Below are positions 12,169 through 23,156 of a DNA stretch of 49,930 bases, piece after piece. The stretch is taken from NCBI GenBank assembly GCA_000231825.2, contig JH720294.1, forward strand, positions 2,893,922-2,943,851, in the 5' to 3' direction. The translations under genes and the position numbers were made by a program. The notes under the pieces are model-generated. The model did not search any database, had not been told where the DNA came from, and saw only the letters and a program-made list of their open reading frames with translations. The number at the start of each line of letters is the position of its first letter. Positions within the stretch are counted from its first letter, which is position 1. This stretch comes from Tetrahymena elliotti 4EA (lineage: Eukaryota > Ciliophora > Oligohymenophorea > Hymenostomatida > Tetrahymenidae).

Positions 12169-14302
12169 TCAAATTTTTTAGTCTTGATTTTACTAGGTGT
12201 TGATGTAATTGTTGATATAGTTAGCTAGTATTGAAGATCCAACACTAACTAAAGCAACAACTAAACTTTTAAGTACAATAGGAGTTACTGTTATACCTAA
12301 GAAAGTAAAAGGATGGTTTTATTAATCATATTATACTTCATCTATAATTTATTGATAATAGTCTAAAAGATCTTCCAAGTATTCTTTGACTGTTTGATTT
12401 TCTTCTAGATTTTATTTGGCAATCTATAATCCCTTATTGTAAAGAAAATTATTAGAGGTTTTTCCTTTATTGACATATGAATTCTATACTAAAAGGAGAT
12501 CTTATATGTATATCTTATTATTATACAGATTTGTTATTTAATCTGAAAAAGTTTTATTAAGATTAGCTCCCCAAAAGAGTACAAAGCAAACGATAACTAT
12601 CATAAGAAATGAATCAAAACTAATTTCAAGGATGATAACTATATTCAGTTCAATTACCTTAAAATAGGTCAAACAAATAAGTGTTATACATGAAAATGCA
12701 TAAATTGCCATAACTGCTATCAAAATTTCAACTCTAATTGAATAAGACTTACCATAGGCCATAATAGATTTCCTTAAAGTGGACCAACCTTTTAAGCTTT
12801 CTTTCTTAATTATATTAATTGTTGGTAAAACTTTAACAGCATTTGACTCTCCTATTTTTCTAGGAATGAGCATATAAGTTAATTCTTCTAAAATTGTCAA
12901 CTATTTAAATTTAAAGATATGAATTATTTATATTAATGAATGGATCTTTATTCTATTAAAAAATTTACTTTTCTATGAAAATCTGATAAACCATATGTCA
13001 TTTGTAAGAAAATAGCTGAATACAGAAATTATACTTAAACAGAGAGAATTAGGTTGATGACAACCTCATTCCAAGTCATGCCTAAAGCTGAGGCAGAAAA
13101 TTATATTATCAAAGCACAAATTAACGGAAGTAATCCTCTCACAATTGAACCCATTAAAACCGAATTTCTTAATATTCTTTTTTTGGAGGAATATGTTTTT
13201 TGATAAAGACTGATAAGAAAATTAACAATAGTGTAGCCATCATAGTATTCAGTGTTTGTTTAGACACCAATTGGTTCAGGTTTTTTGTGAGTTTTTCTTA
13301 AATTAAACTAATCTTCCATTTTTTCTTTACTTATTTTTATTAACTCAAGAGTTTTTTTAGATGGTTCTATCATAAATTGTATAAAAAACAGGTTAGGATC
13401 TGTATCAAAAAATCTTTATGTGTAATATATCTACTCGTATATAATCTATATATATTTCAATTATTTATAAAAATGTTAAATAATATATCAATAAATAAAA
13501 AGTTAGTTACTTTGTCTGTTTAATCAGACCAATCTTACAGAAAGAGATCATATCTTAAGTCTTATAAATCTACTTTGACCTCTTTATAAATTTTTATTTT
13601 TAAAGGATCAAAAGTTGCATATTTAGTGGCTATTTGAAAGCATCTAAAGACAATAACTATAATCAAAGTTGAAAGATAAACAGCTGAATTTAAAGTAGGG
13701 TTTGGGAAACTTAAATAAAAAATAAAAGTAATAATGCTCATCAAGTAATTGAATAGCTGTATATAAACAGATCCAGATCTGCCTAAAAATTATAAATTTC
13801 TACTTAAATACTTGCCTTGCATCTTGGTAATAATAGCAGTAAATGGACCAAGTATAACAAAATAGATGAAATGATATAAAAAAAACTCAAAGAATTAACC
13901 CTTCCTAAAAATCATATTATAACTTTTTAAATTCTTAATATCTACAGAGTATTTAACTAATTTTTATTCCTCTTTTTCTTCCTAGTCTTCTTCAAAATAA
14001 TTATCTTCTAAGTGCATTGATTTAGATGAAGCGAACCTAAGAAAACTATCTTTAGATTATTCTGTTTTAATTTAGTTTGATGGCCCATCATTTAATTTGG
14101 TAAAATGTTTTACCATAATTTCATTTTTAGTACTATTTTGTTAATTTTAAGAATCTGTGTCTTCTCCTTCCCCTACATATATTTCTGAATCATATATTTC
14201 TTTTTATTTCAAAGTCTTATTTACTACTTTAGGCTAGTAATTCAACTGCATATTTGTTTTAGATTTCTCTAAATCTATGAAATCTGCCTAATTCTGAATC
14301 AT
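12169..14302 (-). CDS. Multi-pass membrane protein, unknown function
   Basis: Three exons (13511-14302, 12969-13445, 12169-12900) give 264 + 159 + 243 = 666 residues ending at TGA 12171-12169. The N-terminal ~130 residues are hydrophilic and acidic, presumably cytosolic. About eight hydrophobic helices follow, near residues 136-160, 186-200, 207-222, 355-380, 385-410, 479-503, 508-534 and 630-655. The loop after helix 3 holds a Lys/Glu-rich segment (FFDTDPNLFFIQFMIEPSKK). Helices 6 and 7 contain CITLICLTYF and a Phe/Val-rich stretch ending FWGANLNKTF. I recognise no transporter or channel signature. A possible GC-AG intron near 13815 is not needed, because the frame is open through it. The start at 14302 follows an A-rich run and is the first in-frame ATG. 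Confidence 0.82.
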
Positions 14303-15722
14303 TTTTTTTATTTTTTACAATTATATGGTTCTATTTTTAAATATTTACTTAAAACTAACTATTCTATCTGATTTTTTAAATATATGATCAATACTCTTAA
14401 TCAATTATTTTACATTACTTTTATATATATTCCTAAAAGTCAATCAATCAATAAATTAATTTGTTTATTATTTTTAAAATCCTAATTACACTTTTGCACA
14501 TACAAAATTACTCAATCATTTCTCTACTGATTATTTTTTAATTTCTTTGTAGATTTTTTATTTTTTAAGTCTTTTAATTTTATCAAAAATGATTGAATTC
14601 AATATTCTTAACCCAAAAAATTTTTATGTCAAAAAAAAAATATTACAAGTTGCTTCCATCAAAAATTTTACCAAAATTAACACCAACCACTAAAGGAAAA
14701 AAAAAATTAAGAGGCTAAACCAATATTCAACTATTAAAAACTAGTATCCTAAGGTATTATAATTTATTTACTCATATTCTTAAAAAGTTAAAAATAACTT
14801 AATTATTTCTATCCTAAATTTGCAAAAGAATCACAAAAATATTAAAAAAAATAGATACCAATCTTTAATTATTTTGATCCATAGCGACACCTTCTCAATT
14901 TTCTAAATATGGTGAACTATACTTTAACTGGGATTTCTCCCTTTTTCTCATATATTAATTATTTATTCAACTTTAATAAAACCCTCATATTTACATATAA
15001 TTAAAAATTAATAAACTCATTTTCCAATAATATTGTTTACTGTATTTCATTGACCCAAAATTCTAAGTGTACCCTCATGTTTGAGTGTCAGTGAACGTAG
15101 ATATGTATGTATATATGTAAAATACTAATTAAATTGATAAAAATACTCTCAAAGTTTGAGTATATTATTATTCAATAGATAATAATTTTAGTTTTTCTTT
15201 TTTATCATCGTGTTAGATAGAATAAATATATTTTTAATCTTAGATTATCTGCATATAATATTTTCAAGTAATAAAATAGGAAATAGGTAGAGGGTTGCTT
15301 ATGTTTTAATTTAAAACTTTAGGTCTTAAATATGGCTTGACTAATTAATTGCTAAAAAGAGTAAAAAATAAAGTTTAGAAATAAAAATACTTTTAAAGTA
15401 TGATAGTGAATTTTATAATTTGAAAGACATTCCAGTAAAAATAATCAAATAAAGCTTTTTTTGAAGTAAATTAAGTTTTTAGTAATGTAAACTCAATTGA
15501 TTGATGAATGTGTAACATAAAATTGTTAATAGATAAACAGATAAATAAATACTTAAATTGTTTATTAAAGATAAAATTACTAACTCTTTTCAAAATAATT
15601 CGAAATTCATTTTAATTTCAAGTAGAAACTTATTCAAGATTTATTAGAAAAATTTTAACAAAAAAATAAATAATTTATTTCATATTTTTACAAAAGAAAC
15701 TAAATCATTAACTAAAATCAAA
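14303..15722. other. Divergent intergenic region
   Basis: Lies between a minus-strand and a plus-strand gene and so should hold both promoters. The only structure I noted is an imperfect inverted repeat around ATACTCTCAAAGTTTGAGTAT near 15144-15164. No coding sequence is evident. Confidence 0.45.
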
Positions 15723-16208
15723 ATGAAAAATTTTTTCCTCTTTTACATAATATTTTTACTCTTGTAGGCATCTTGGGTGTATTCATAAACATTAAACTAA
15801 AGAGAAAGAAATTTAAAAACTTCAAGTCGTTCCACATCATCAAGGAGTACTAGTAGTAGTGCAGGTGGAGGAGGTAGTAGTGGAGGTAGTAGTAATAGTT
15901 AAAGAGAACTTTCAGATGGAGCTAGAATTGCTATATATGTGACAGTACCTTTGGGTATTTGTTTGATGACTATATTGATTGCTTATGCCTGCAGAAGATA
16001 CCGTGCTAAAAAAATAAAAGAAAAGCAAGAATAGATTTAAAAATAGATAAATAAACAAATAGCTTAGTAAACATAATAACAAAGTAGCTAAAAATTAGGA
16101 GAACCATATTATTTTAATTATGGATAAAATGGAAATAATTATGTACAATACCCCTAGCAATACTAATACTAAGTTTTTCCAAACTCAAAAAATTAGACTT
16201 ATTACTGA
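15723..16208 (+). CDS. Small single-pass membrane protein, Ser/Gly-rich ectodomain (copy A)
   Basis: An intronless frame of 161 residues reads from AAAATG to TGA 16206-16208. It has a hydrophobic signal peptide (MKNFFLFYIIFLLLQASW), then a short ectodomain of Arg/Ser/Thr followed by Ser/Gly repeats (SSSAGGGGSSGGSSNS). One transmembrane helix (IAIYVTVPLGICLMTILIAY) is followed by a basic stop-transfer CRRYRAKKIKEK. The cytosolic tail is Gln-rich, ending in Tyr/Gln/Asn repeats, and many of its Gln codons are TAA/TAG. The layout is type I: outside Ser/Gly stalk, inside poly-Gln tail. It has a paralogue 1.4 kb downstream. No functional domain is recognisable. Confidence 0.8.
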
Positions 16209-17178
16209 GTTTATTCTGATGAAGAGTTGTTAACTAAAACACTAACTAATTAGTTTATTAAGTAGCTAATAAATATTGATTTCTATTCGTTTTGATCAAG
16301 TCAAAAATTTCTTTTTTTACCACAAGTCAGAGTAAAGGTCTGAAAAAATAAAACTATTATTATTTATTTCAAATATGTAATTTATTTTTTCTTATTGATC
16401 TTTTAATTTAAATTATTATTTGCTTCCATAAATGTTATTTTCAATTTAAAAAATTTTTTTGCTCTCTTGATTTTAAAATATTTATTTTTTTATTTTCCTT
16501 TTTCTTGAAAGCATAAAGATTTCAGACCATGTGTTTAAATTATAAAAGGATCTCTTTAAAAGGAAATTTATTTATTCTTACTTAAATACTAAATACTGTA
16601 GATATGTTTAAATAAGGATGGCATTAATTTTAGGAAATAATTTAGATAAAGAGACAAAATTCTTTATTAGAATTGCATAAAATTAAAGATTTAAAAAATA
16701 TAACAAAAAAGTTTCCAGTATATAAAATTCTAATACTATAAATTTTATTTGACAAATAGTTTTTATCTTAATTTTAAGGAATTTGATAGAAACAAATTTT
16801 TTGAATTAGATTAATGAAATAGAGTCTGCATAGTTTATTGATAGTATTAAATACTGATTAATATTTATTTGATCTAATTATTAAAAAGGTAAAATGAAAA
16901 TATTCCAAAAAATAAAGAAGCTCTATTGAATGTGAATTTTACTTTAACTAAAAGAAGTAAGTTGTAAACTGGGTTAAAATTTATTTTCTGTCCTCAAATC
17001 TCTAATTTGAAGATTTGTGATTAATAAAGAAAGCAAAGATAGTTTTTTTTATAATTTAATACTAATCAAAACAATAAATCTAACTCGAAATTAATAGAGA
17101 AAAGCCTATACCAAAAAATTTAAGAAACTTAACAAATATTTATCAACTCTTTCAAGAAATCATTAAAATTGCCATAAT
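16209..17178. other. Spacer between the two small membrane-protein paralogues
   Basis: No ORF or RNA gene seen. Presumed promoter of copy B at the right end. Confidence 0.45.
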
Positions 17179-17736
17179 ATGACCAAATTATCTTAGAAAT
17201 TAACTGTCTTTCTTCTCATTATAATGTTTGCTCTCAATTATGTGTGCTGTAGGGAAGATGTTAGAACACTTAGTTCTATTAAAGTAACTAGATCAAGAAC
17301 TTCAACTAGAACAAGAAGTAGCAGTGGAAGTGGAAGTAGCTCAGGAGGAGTAAGTTCCTCTAGCACTTCAGGAGGGAGTACAGCTCTAATAATAATTCTT
17401 GTAACAGTAATTCCAGCAGTTGTAGTATTTATAATCATCATAATTTGTAGATGCAGAAGAAGGTAGTTGTTAGCAAAATAATAAGTAACAAATATGAATA
17501 ATGATCTTTAAATGAATAAATAAAAAGACTTAAATTCTTAAATGTAGGCCTGCAACGCTGCTCCCACTTAATAATTAAATTAATAAAATTAAGTGTTTAT
17601 GTATCCAAACTAGCATGGTTACTAAAATTAGTAATAACTCTAAGTCTTACCTAATAACTCTTATTAGTAAAACCCTCATGATCAATCTTATTTATACTTC
17701 TAATAACCAGCAATACAATAAGCAAGTATTTTATGA
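17179..17736 (+). CDS. Small single-pass membrane protein, Ser/Gly-rich ectodomain (copy B)
   Basis: An intronless frame of 185 residues from ATG 17179 to TGA 17734-17736. It matches the architecture of the gene at 15723. The signal peptide contains LTVFLLIIMFALNYVC. The ectodomain is of Arg/Thr/Ser and then Ser/Gly (TRTRSSSGSGSSSGG). One very hydrophobic helix (ALIIILVTVIPAVVVFIIII) is followed by a basic cap CRCRRR. The Gln/Asn-rich cytosolic tail ends in PNNSYQQNPHDQ and similar. Sequence identity outside the architecture is low, so the pair is an old or fast-evolving duplicate. A cysteine cluster (CRCRRR) at the inner membrane face could be palmitoylated; that is inference. Confidence 0.78.
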
Positions 17737-19974
17737 TAAAGCAAATTAAACACAACTAAAAATCTATTTATTAAATAACTAAAGCAATACTTATTTTTAC
17801 ATATTTATTTTATATCGACTAATAATTTCTTCAATATAGAAATTGTATTTTCATTTACAACAAATAACTCTATTTAATTGAAATACAATAATTTATTGTT
17901 ACTCTCATAAAATTTAAAAATGAAATAAAATTTTAATTTTCTATTAAAACGCTAGAAGTCATTTCTTAAGATTTTACATAGACCAGTCGAATTCCAATAT
18001 CAATTTATGGTTGAATTTTAATAATTTATAAATTTACGGCTAATCAATTAATATTAGTTTGATCTAATAGTTTTTGTCATTAACTAAGCTTTTTTTGTAA
18101 TGCAGTAATTGTGGTAAGCTAATAAGCTATAAATCCAATCAAACTAAAATTGTGAAAATATTATTTTCTTTATGAGGAGTAAGTTAAAGATCAATCTTTG
18201 ATACAATTTGTGAGTACTTAAGTTCTTAAATTGATGGTATCAAGAAGAATTTAAAAATCAAAAGATTACTAAAGTGCAAAAGCTTAATAGCAATCACAAG
18301 CTAGAGCTTGATTTAATTAAATTAGTTATTATTTACCATGAGAGTGATGAGAGTTAGAAGATAAAATGTAATGTTTATTTGCGTTTTAAGTGAGTGATCA
18401 AGAATTTAATTCAGTGATTATAAATGCTTCTCGAATTTATTTGAATTATATTTAATTGCAAAATCTATGGCTAGGACTTATTTTTTCAATTAGGATTTTT
18501 GTAAATTAAGTGGGATTTAGATAATAAGCAAAATTAATTAATTAATTAATTAATTTAGAATAATTTGTAAAGCATCACAATATCTAATTCTTTAGCTGAT
18601 TAATTGTTAATCTCTTTAAAATTATTTATCTTTATTGTTTGTTTTTTTTCAATTATCAAGTAATTTTATTGAAATTCTGAGCATAAATAATTTTATATTT
18701 CAACAATTTTAAATATCTATTTTTCTTCTATCAATCAATCATAAAAATATATATTAAATTAAACCTCCATCACCTTTCTGATAGAGAGTGAATGAGCATT
18801 CATAGAAAAAGAAAAATTTTTGAAAAGATTCGACTATTATTTATTATTTTTTTAAATAAAAGAAAAGTTATTTTTTGTCAAAATTAAATATTTAGATCAG
18901 CCTGGCTTACATTTATTTTTAAAATATTTATATCAATCTGAGTTAAATTTATTTTTAAAATAAAAATAATTTTGATTGACAATTGATCTAACTCTTTTGA
19001 GATAATACAAATATTTTAAAATTTTACTTTGAAAACTATTTCTTAATTTTATTTTTGATTTTAAACATCCAACAAAGATAAATAAATTAATAATTCCTTA
19101 AAAGTTAAAGGTTAAGGAGTCTCTCATGATAGGAAAAAAATTTTTTAAAAAGATCATTTTTCATTTTTCAGAGAATCGAATCTACAAATCTCCAAAAAAT
19201 TATTTTTTTTTCAATATTATTTAATTTTAAAATTACACAAATTTTCTTTAAATAAGTATAAAGATAAGTAATTTTTCCTCAATTTTAACATTATAATATT
19301 TTTTCATAAAACTCATATTAAATGTAATAAAAATTTCCAGCTGCAAAGATATTAGAATAACTGTTATTATGATACTGAGAAAAATAACATGGTTAGTAAA
19401 TCATTAAATAATGAACAGCAGATACTCAATTTTATAAATATATTAACTCAAAACCCGTTCTATATCTTTCTAAATTTAAATGAATAGTTTTGTAAATTAA
19501 ATAAATAGGAATATTTTAATATTCATTTATTTCTTCCTTTTCTTGATTTTTTATCTCAATTATTTTTCAAAGAGAAGAAAATATTTTATCAATAACTTTA
19601 ATAAAACAATTTTGATTTTTACTTTTTAATGCAGCACTTAAATATCAAAAAAATAATTTAAATTTTAAAAGAAAGTTAAAGATTTCTGGATAAATTAAAC
19701 ATAAAATAGATTATTTTATAAATACCTCCATCTATTATTAATGAAAGAAAGTCCTAAATTATGAATTAAATTATTAGTGAGTAAGCAAGTATGTTAGCCA
19801 GTTAGTAAGAGCAAAAATAACTTAACTAGACAGATAATCTGATTAGATTTGTCTTCAAAAGCTATGAATGCTTACAGTTGATAAAAATTATCTAAAATCT
19901 CGAAAACAAAATTAAAATCCTTAATAATTAATTCATTTTTTAAACTTCTAAATTGAAATATCTTTGAAAAAAAA
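17737..19974. other. Long AT-rich spacer
   Basis: About 2.2 kb with no supported gene. It includes the TTAA tetranucleotide tract at 18532-18555. Confidence 0.5.
18532..18555. repeat. (TTAA)n microsatellite
   Basis: About six tandem copies of the self-complementary tetranucleotide TTAA/AATT in otherwise AT-rich spacer. Confidence 0.85.
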
Positions 19975-22285
19975 ATGGCTCAATCATAAATTTTTTTTGA
20001 TAACCTTGAAGATGTAACCAAAATTAGCTATTATCTTTATTAAAAATAAATTATTCTTTTTCCAAAAAAAAGTTTTTCAAATCTGATCTATCATCTCATA
20101 TAATTTTAGAAGTAAATCTGAGGTAAATAATAAATGAACAAACAACTTATCATTTGTTAGAAATTAATTTAATTTACTATTTTTTATATTTTTATTCTAT
20201 TTTTGACTCTTCTTATCAAATTTATTTTAATAAATTCAAAGTGATTATGAAATTAGAGAACAAGGAGCTTCAAGTTTAGCTTCTGCTTTATCAAAATGTA
20301 TAAATCTCCAAAATTTAACACTTGATCTTGAGTAAACAACATATTTCTATCCAGCTACTTCCAATTAAAATCTTTTTGAGAAATTATGTTTTGAGTTTTT
20401 AAATTATTTTTCTTTATTTTTTTTTGAATATTTTAAGCCAAATACATAAATAAATATTTAAAGAAATAATTAAATTGGACCATAGGGAGCTTTACACCTT
20501 GGCTCTTCTTTAGCAAAATGTGCTTAACTTTCAAATTTGGCTATCAACTTAATGTAAATATTTTTGTTTTTTTTTCATAAAAGGTTGTCAATAAATTTCA
20601 AACTGTCATCAATCATAATTGGTTTTCACAGGTGTAAGATAAATGATAAAATAGTTAAAATAATATTGATAATTATTTTTAAAATGTATTTATAACTTCA
20701 TCAAGATATATTAAAAAACAAATAGTCATAATCAAACTTCAAGCCAAGGTGCATTAGATTTAGTTTCTAATTTATAATAGCTATCAAATATTTAAACTTT
20801 GAAACTTAACTTGAGGTATCATTTTATTTGTATTTATTACTATTGAAAATCTCAAGTAAATTTATTTGTTTTAATTTACTCATTTGTCTAAGAAAATGAT
20901 AAATATTCATTAAGAAAAGAAAGCTATTTGTATAAAAGAAAAATGAGATTAATAGCTATTTTGAGATTATTAAATTTTCTAAATTAATAATTCCTTACCA
21001 TTCATTGTGTTAAAAATATCTTTTGATTTGATTTGAAGGTAGAGATGCTATTTTAACTCCCTTATAATAATAACTAAGCAAATCTTTAATTTTAGTTCAT
21101 TAAATTCTAATTTATATTGATAATTACTAATATAATCTTATATCAAAAGTAATTAAATTGGTGCTTAAAGAACTTCAGCTTTAGGAAGTGCTTTATCAAA
21201 ATTAACTAATCTATCTAATCTATCACTTAATCTCAGGTAAAGAAAATTTCACTTTTATTATTAAAAGAAAAAATATTGTGTCAACGATTTACTAAAATTT
21301 CTTTGTTTCTTATTACCAAATTCTTAATATAAATAAAAAAAGATTTAACTAAATTGATGATCATGCAATTACTGAGTTTACCTCTCCTTTAGTAAAAATG
21401 GATTATCTATAAGTTTTAAAGCTTGATCTTTAGTAAAAAGAGTTTAGATTTATTTTAATTAATTTCTACTAATCTTGTGTTAAATCCAAGCCTATCCCTA
21501 ATCAACATTTATTTCACACAAAAAAATAATAATTTTTCAATAAAATAAACACTTTATTTTGTAATTAAATTTTTTCTTTTGATTTTTAAAATTAAAATAA
21601 TTTAAAAAAATTCATAGAGGAAACTAAATTGGTGAGATTGGTACAATAAACTTATCTGCTGCATTATTGAAATGTTATTCTCTATTTGATTTGACAATTT
21701 TCATATTGTAAAAAATGGTTTTTTATCTTATTTTCTATTTTATTACTAATTAATTTATCAATAATCAAGAGTGAATACCATAACTTTCTCAATAGCCTTT
21801 ATTAATTTTTATAAAAATAAGCTATTAGATTCTTATTAATCAGTTTAAATCTAGTTGTAAATATGTTAAAAAAAATATTTTATATTAAAAAAGATATAAC
21901 AATTTGAATGACGAAGCTAAATTAACATTAAAAACGAATGTTTTTAAAATAAATAAGTTAGTCACCAATAAAATTAATTGTTGATAAAAAAATAATAAAT
22001 TTGCCTGAAGGATTTAATATATCTTTAAAAAAAGTAGAGATCAAAAAAAATAATTTTAATAAATTAAAATATCTTGTTTGTATTTGCATTTTTGGTAAAA
22101 ATATCAAAGTAATTAGGTTTGAGCTAAATTATTTTGTAAATATCTTTGAAATACTTATAATTATTTACCTAAAATTTATCTTATAGAAACCTAAAAAAAA
22201 TAAACACATCTTGTAAAATGCAGCTGAAAAATGTATCTTTTTACTACGGAATTATTAAGCGAATAGAAATTTTTCTTCTCTTTGA
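19975..22285 (+). CDS. Leucine-rich-repeat protein, one repeat per exon
   Basis: The start AAAAATGG gives MAQSQIFFDNLED (exon 19975-20013). Then follow exon 20073-20122 and a series of near-uniform exons: 20242-20331, 20464-20553, 20726-20815, 21150-21236, 21343-21432 and 21618-21707. All are 90 nt (one is 87), and all end at codon position 2 before GT. Each encodes one ~29-residue repeat, such as NQIGAQRTSALGSALSKLTN and GASSLASALSKCINLQNLTL. These match ribonuclease-inhibitor-like LRRs (a conserved N-x-IG then G-x-x-x-L-x-x-AL-x-K-C). The last exon is uncertain; a frame containing LPEGFNISLKKVEIKKNNFN runs to TGA 22283-22285 and resembles an LRR cap. LRR proteins of this type usually act as protein-binding scaffolds. 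The 3' end beyond 21707 is tentative. Confidence 0.72.
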
Positions 22286-23156
22286 GAATGGTTAAATATT
22301 TTTAGCTCTTAGAAAGTAAAATAGACAATAATGAGAACTGAGTTTGTTGGTAATTATATTCGTTCCCCCTTTTATAAAGAATAGTAATAGCTCTAAAGAA
22401 ATTAATTTATGGTCTTCGAAGATTTAAAATTTTTATTTTAGAGAAAAGGATAATTAATATCCACATAAATTAATTATGTTTTTTTTATACAGAATATTGA
22501 ATCTTATTAAAAAATTTAGATAAAATTTGATTGTTATTATTATTATTGTTATTAAACAAATAATCTACTATGATAAAGACAGAGAAATAACATTTTACCC
22601 CATTTTAATTCAACAATAAAATATTTTAAAATGCTATAAACAGAGGGTAATTTTGTTGAACATTTTAGAATGATTAACTCCAATAATATATCTATGAATC
22701 AATAAGCCAGTCAACCAATCAATCAGTCAATTAGTTACTTATTTTGTTTTTTAATTTGAAGATTTTCCCTTCAAATTTTCAAATTATAAAAAAAGAAATC
22801 TTGGTTTTTGATGCTTTGTTTTGGTATTCTGAATTCGTTGATTTTTTATGATGGAGAAGGATTGAAAAGGTAAGCCTTTAAAAATGAATGAAGTTAATAT
22901 GTAAATCAAATATTTTTGATTTATTAATATATTTATTTATAAGTATTGCTGAATGGTAAACAACAACAACTATATTTTATTAAAATAATTAAAAATCTTA
23001 GGGAAAAAAAAGAAATTATTAAATTAATCAATTAATAACAGCAAGAACGATAGCAAGTAATAACAAACAACAAAGTTAGCTAGCAATACATTATAAGGAT
23101 ATATAAATTTATATAAATAGCTTTAGGAGTTAAGTATTTTTGTTTATTTGCATTTC
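22286..23156. other. Intergenic spacer
   Basis: Contains an ATT-rich trinucleotide tract near 22530-22555 and no supported gene. The promoter of the downstream B-box/kelch gene is expected at its right end. Confidence 0.45.

Noticed and set aside
13780..13830. Possible GC-AG intron in the multi-pass membrane protein
   Set aside because: The reading frame is open straight through the segment, so no intron is needed.
17238..17441. Minus-strand Leu/Thr/Val-rich ORF
   Set aside because: Antisense of the Ser/Gly/Arg stretch and TM helix of the plus-strand membrane protein.
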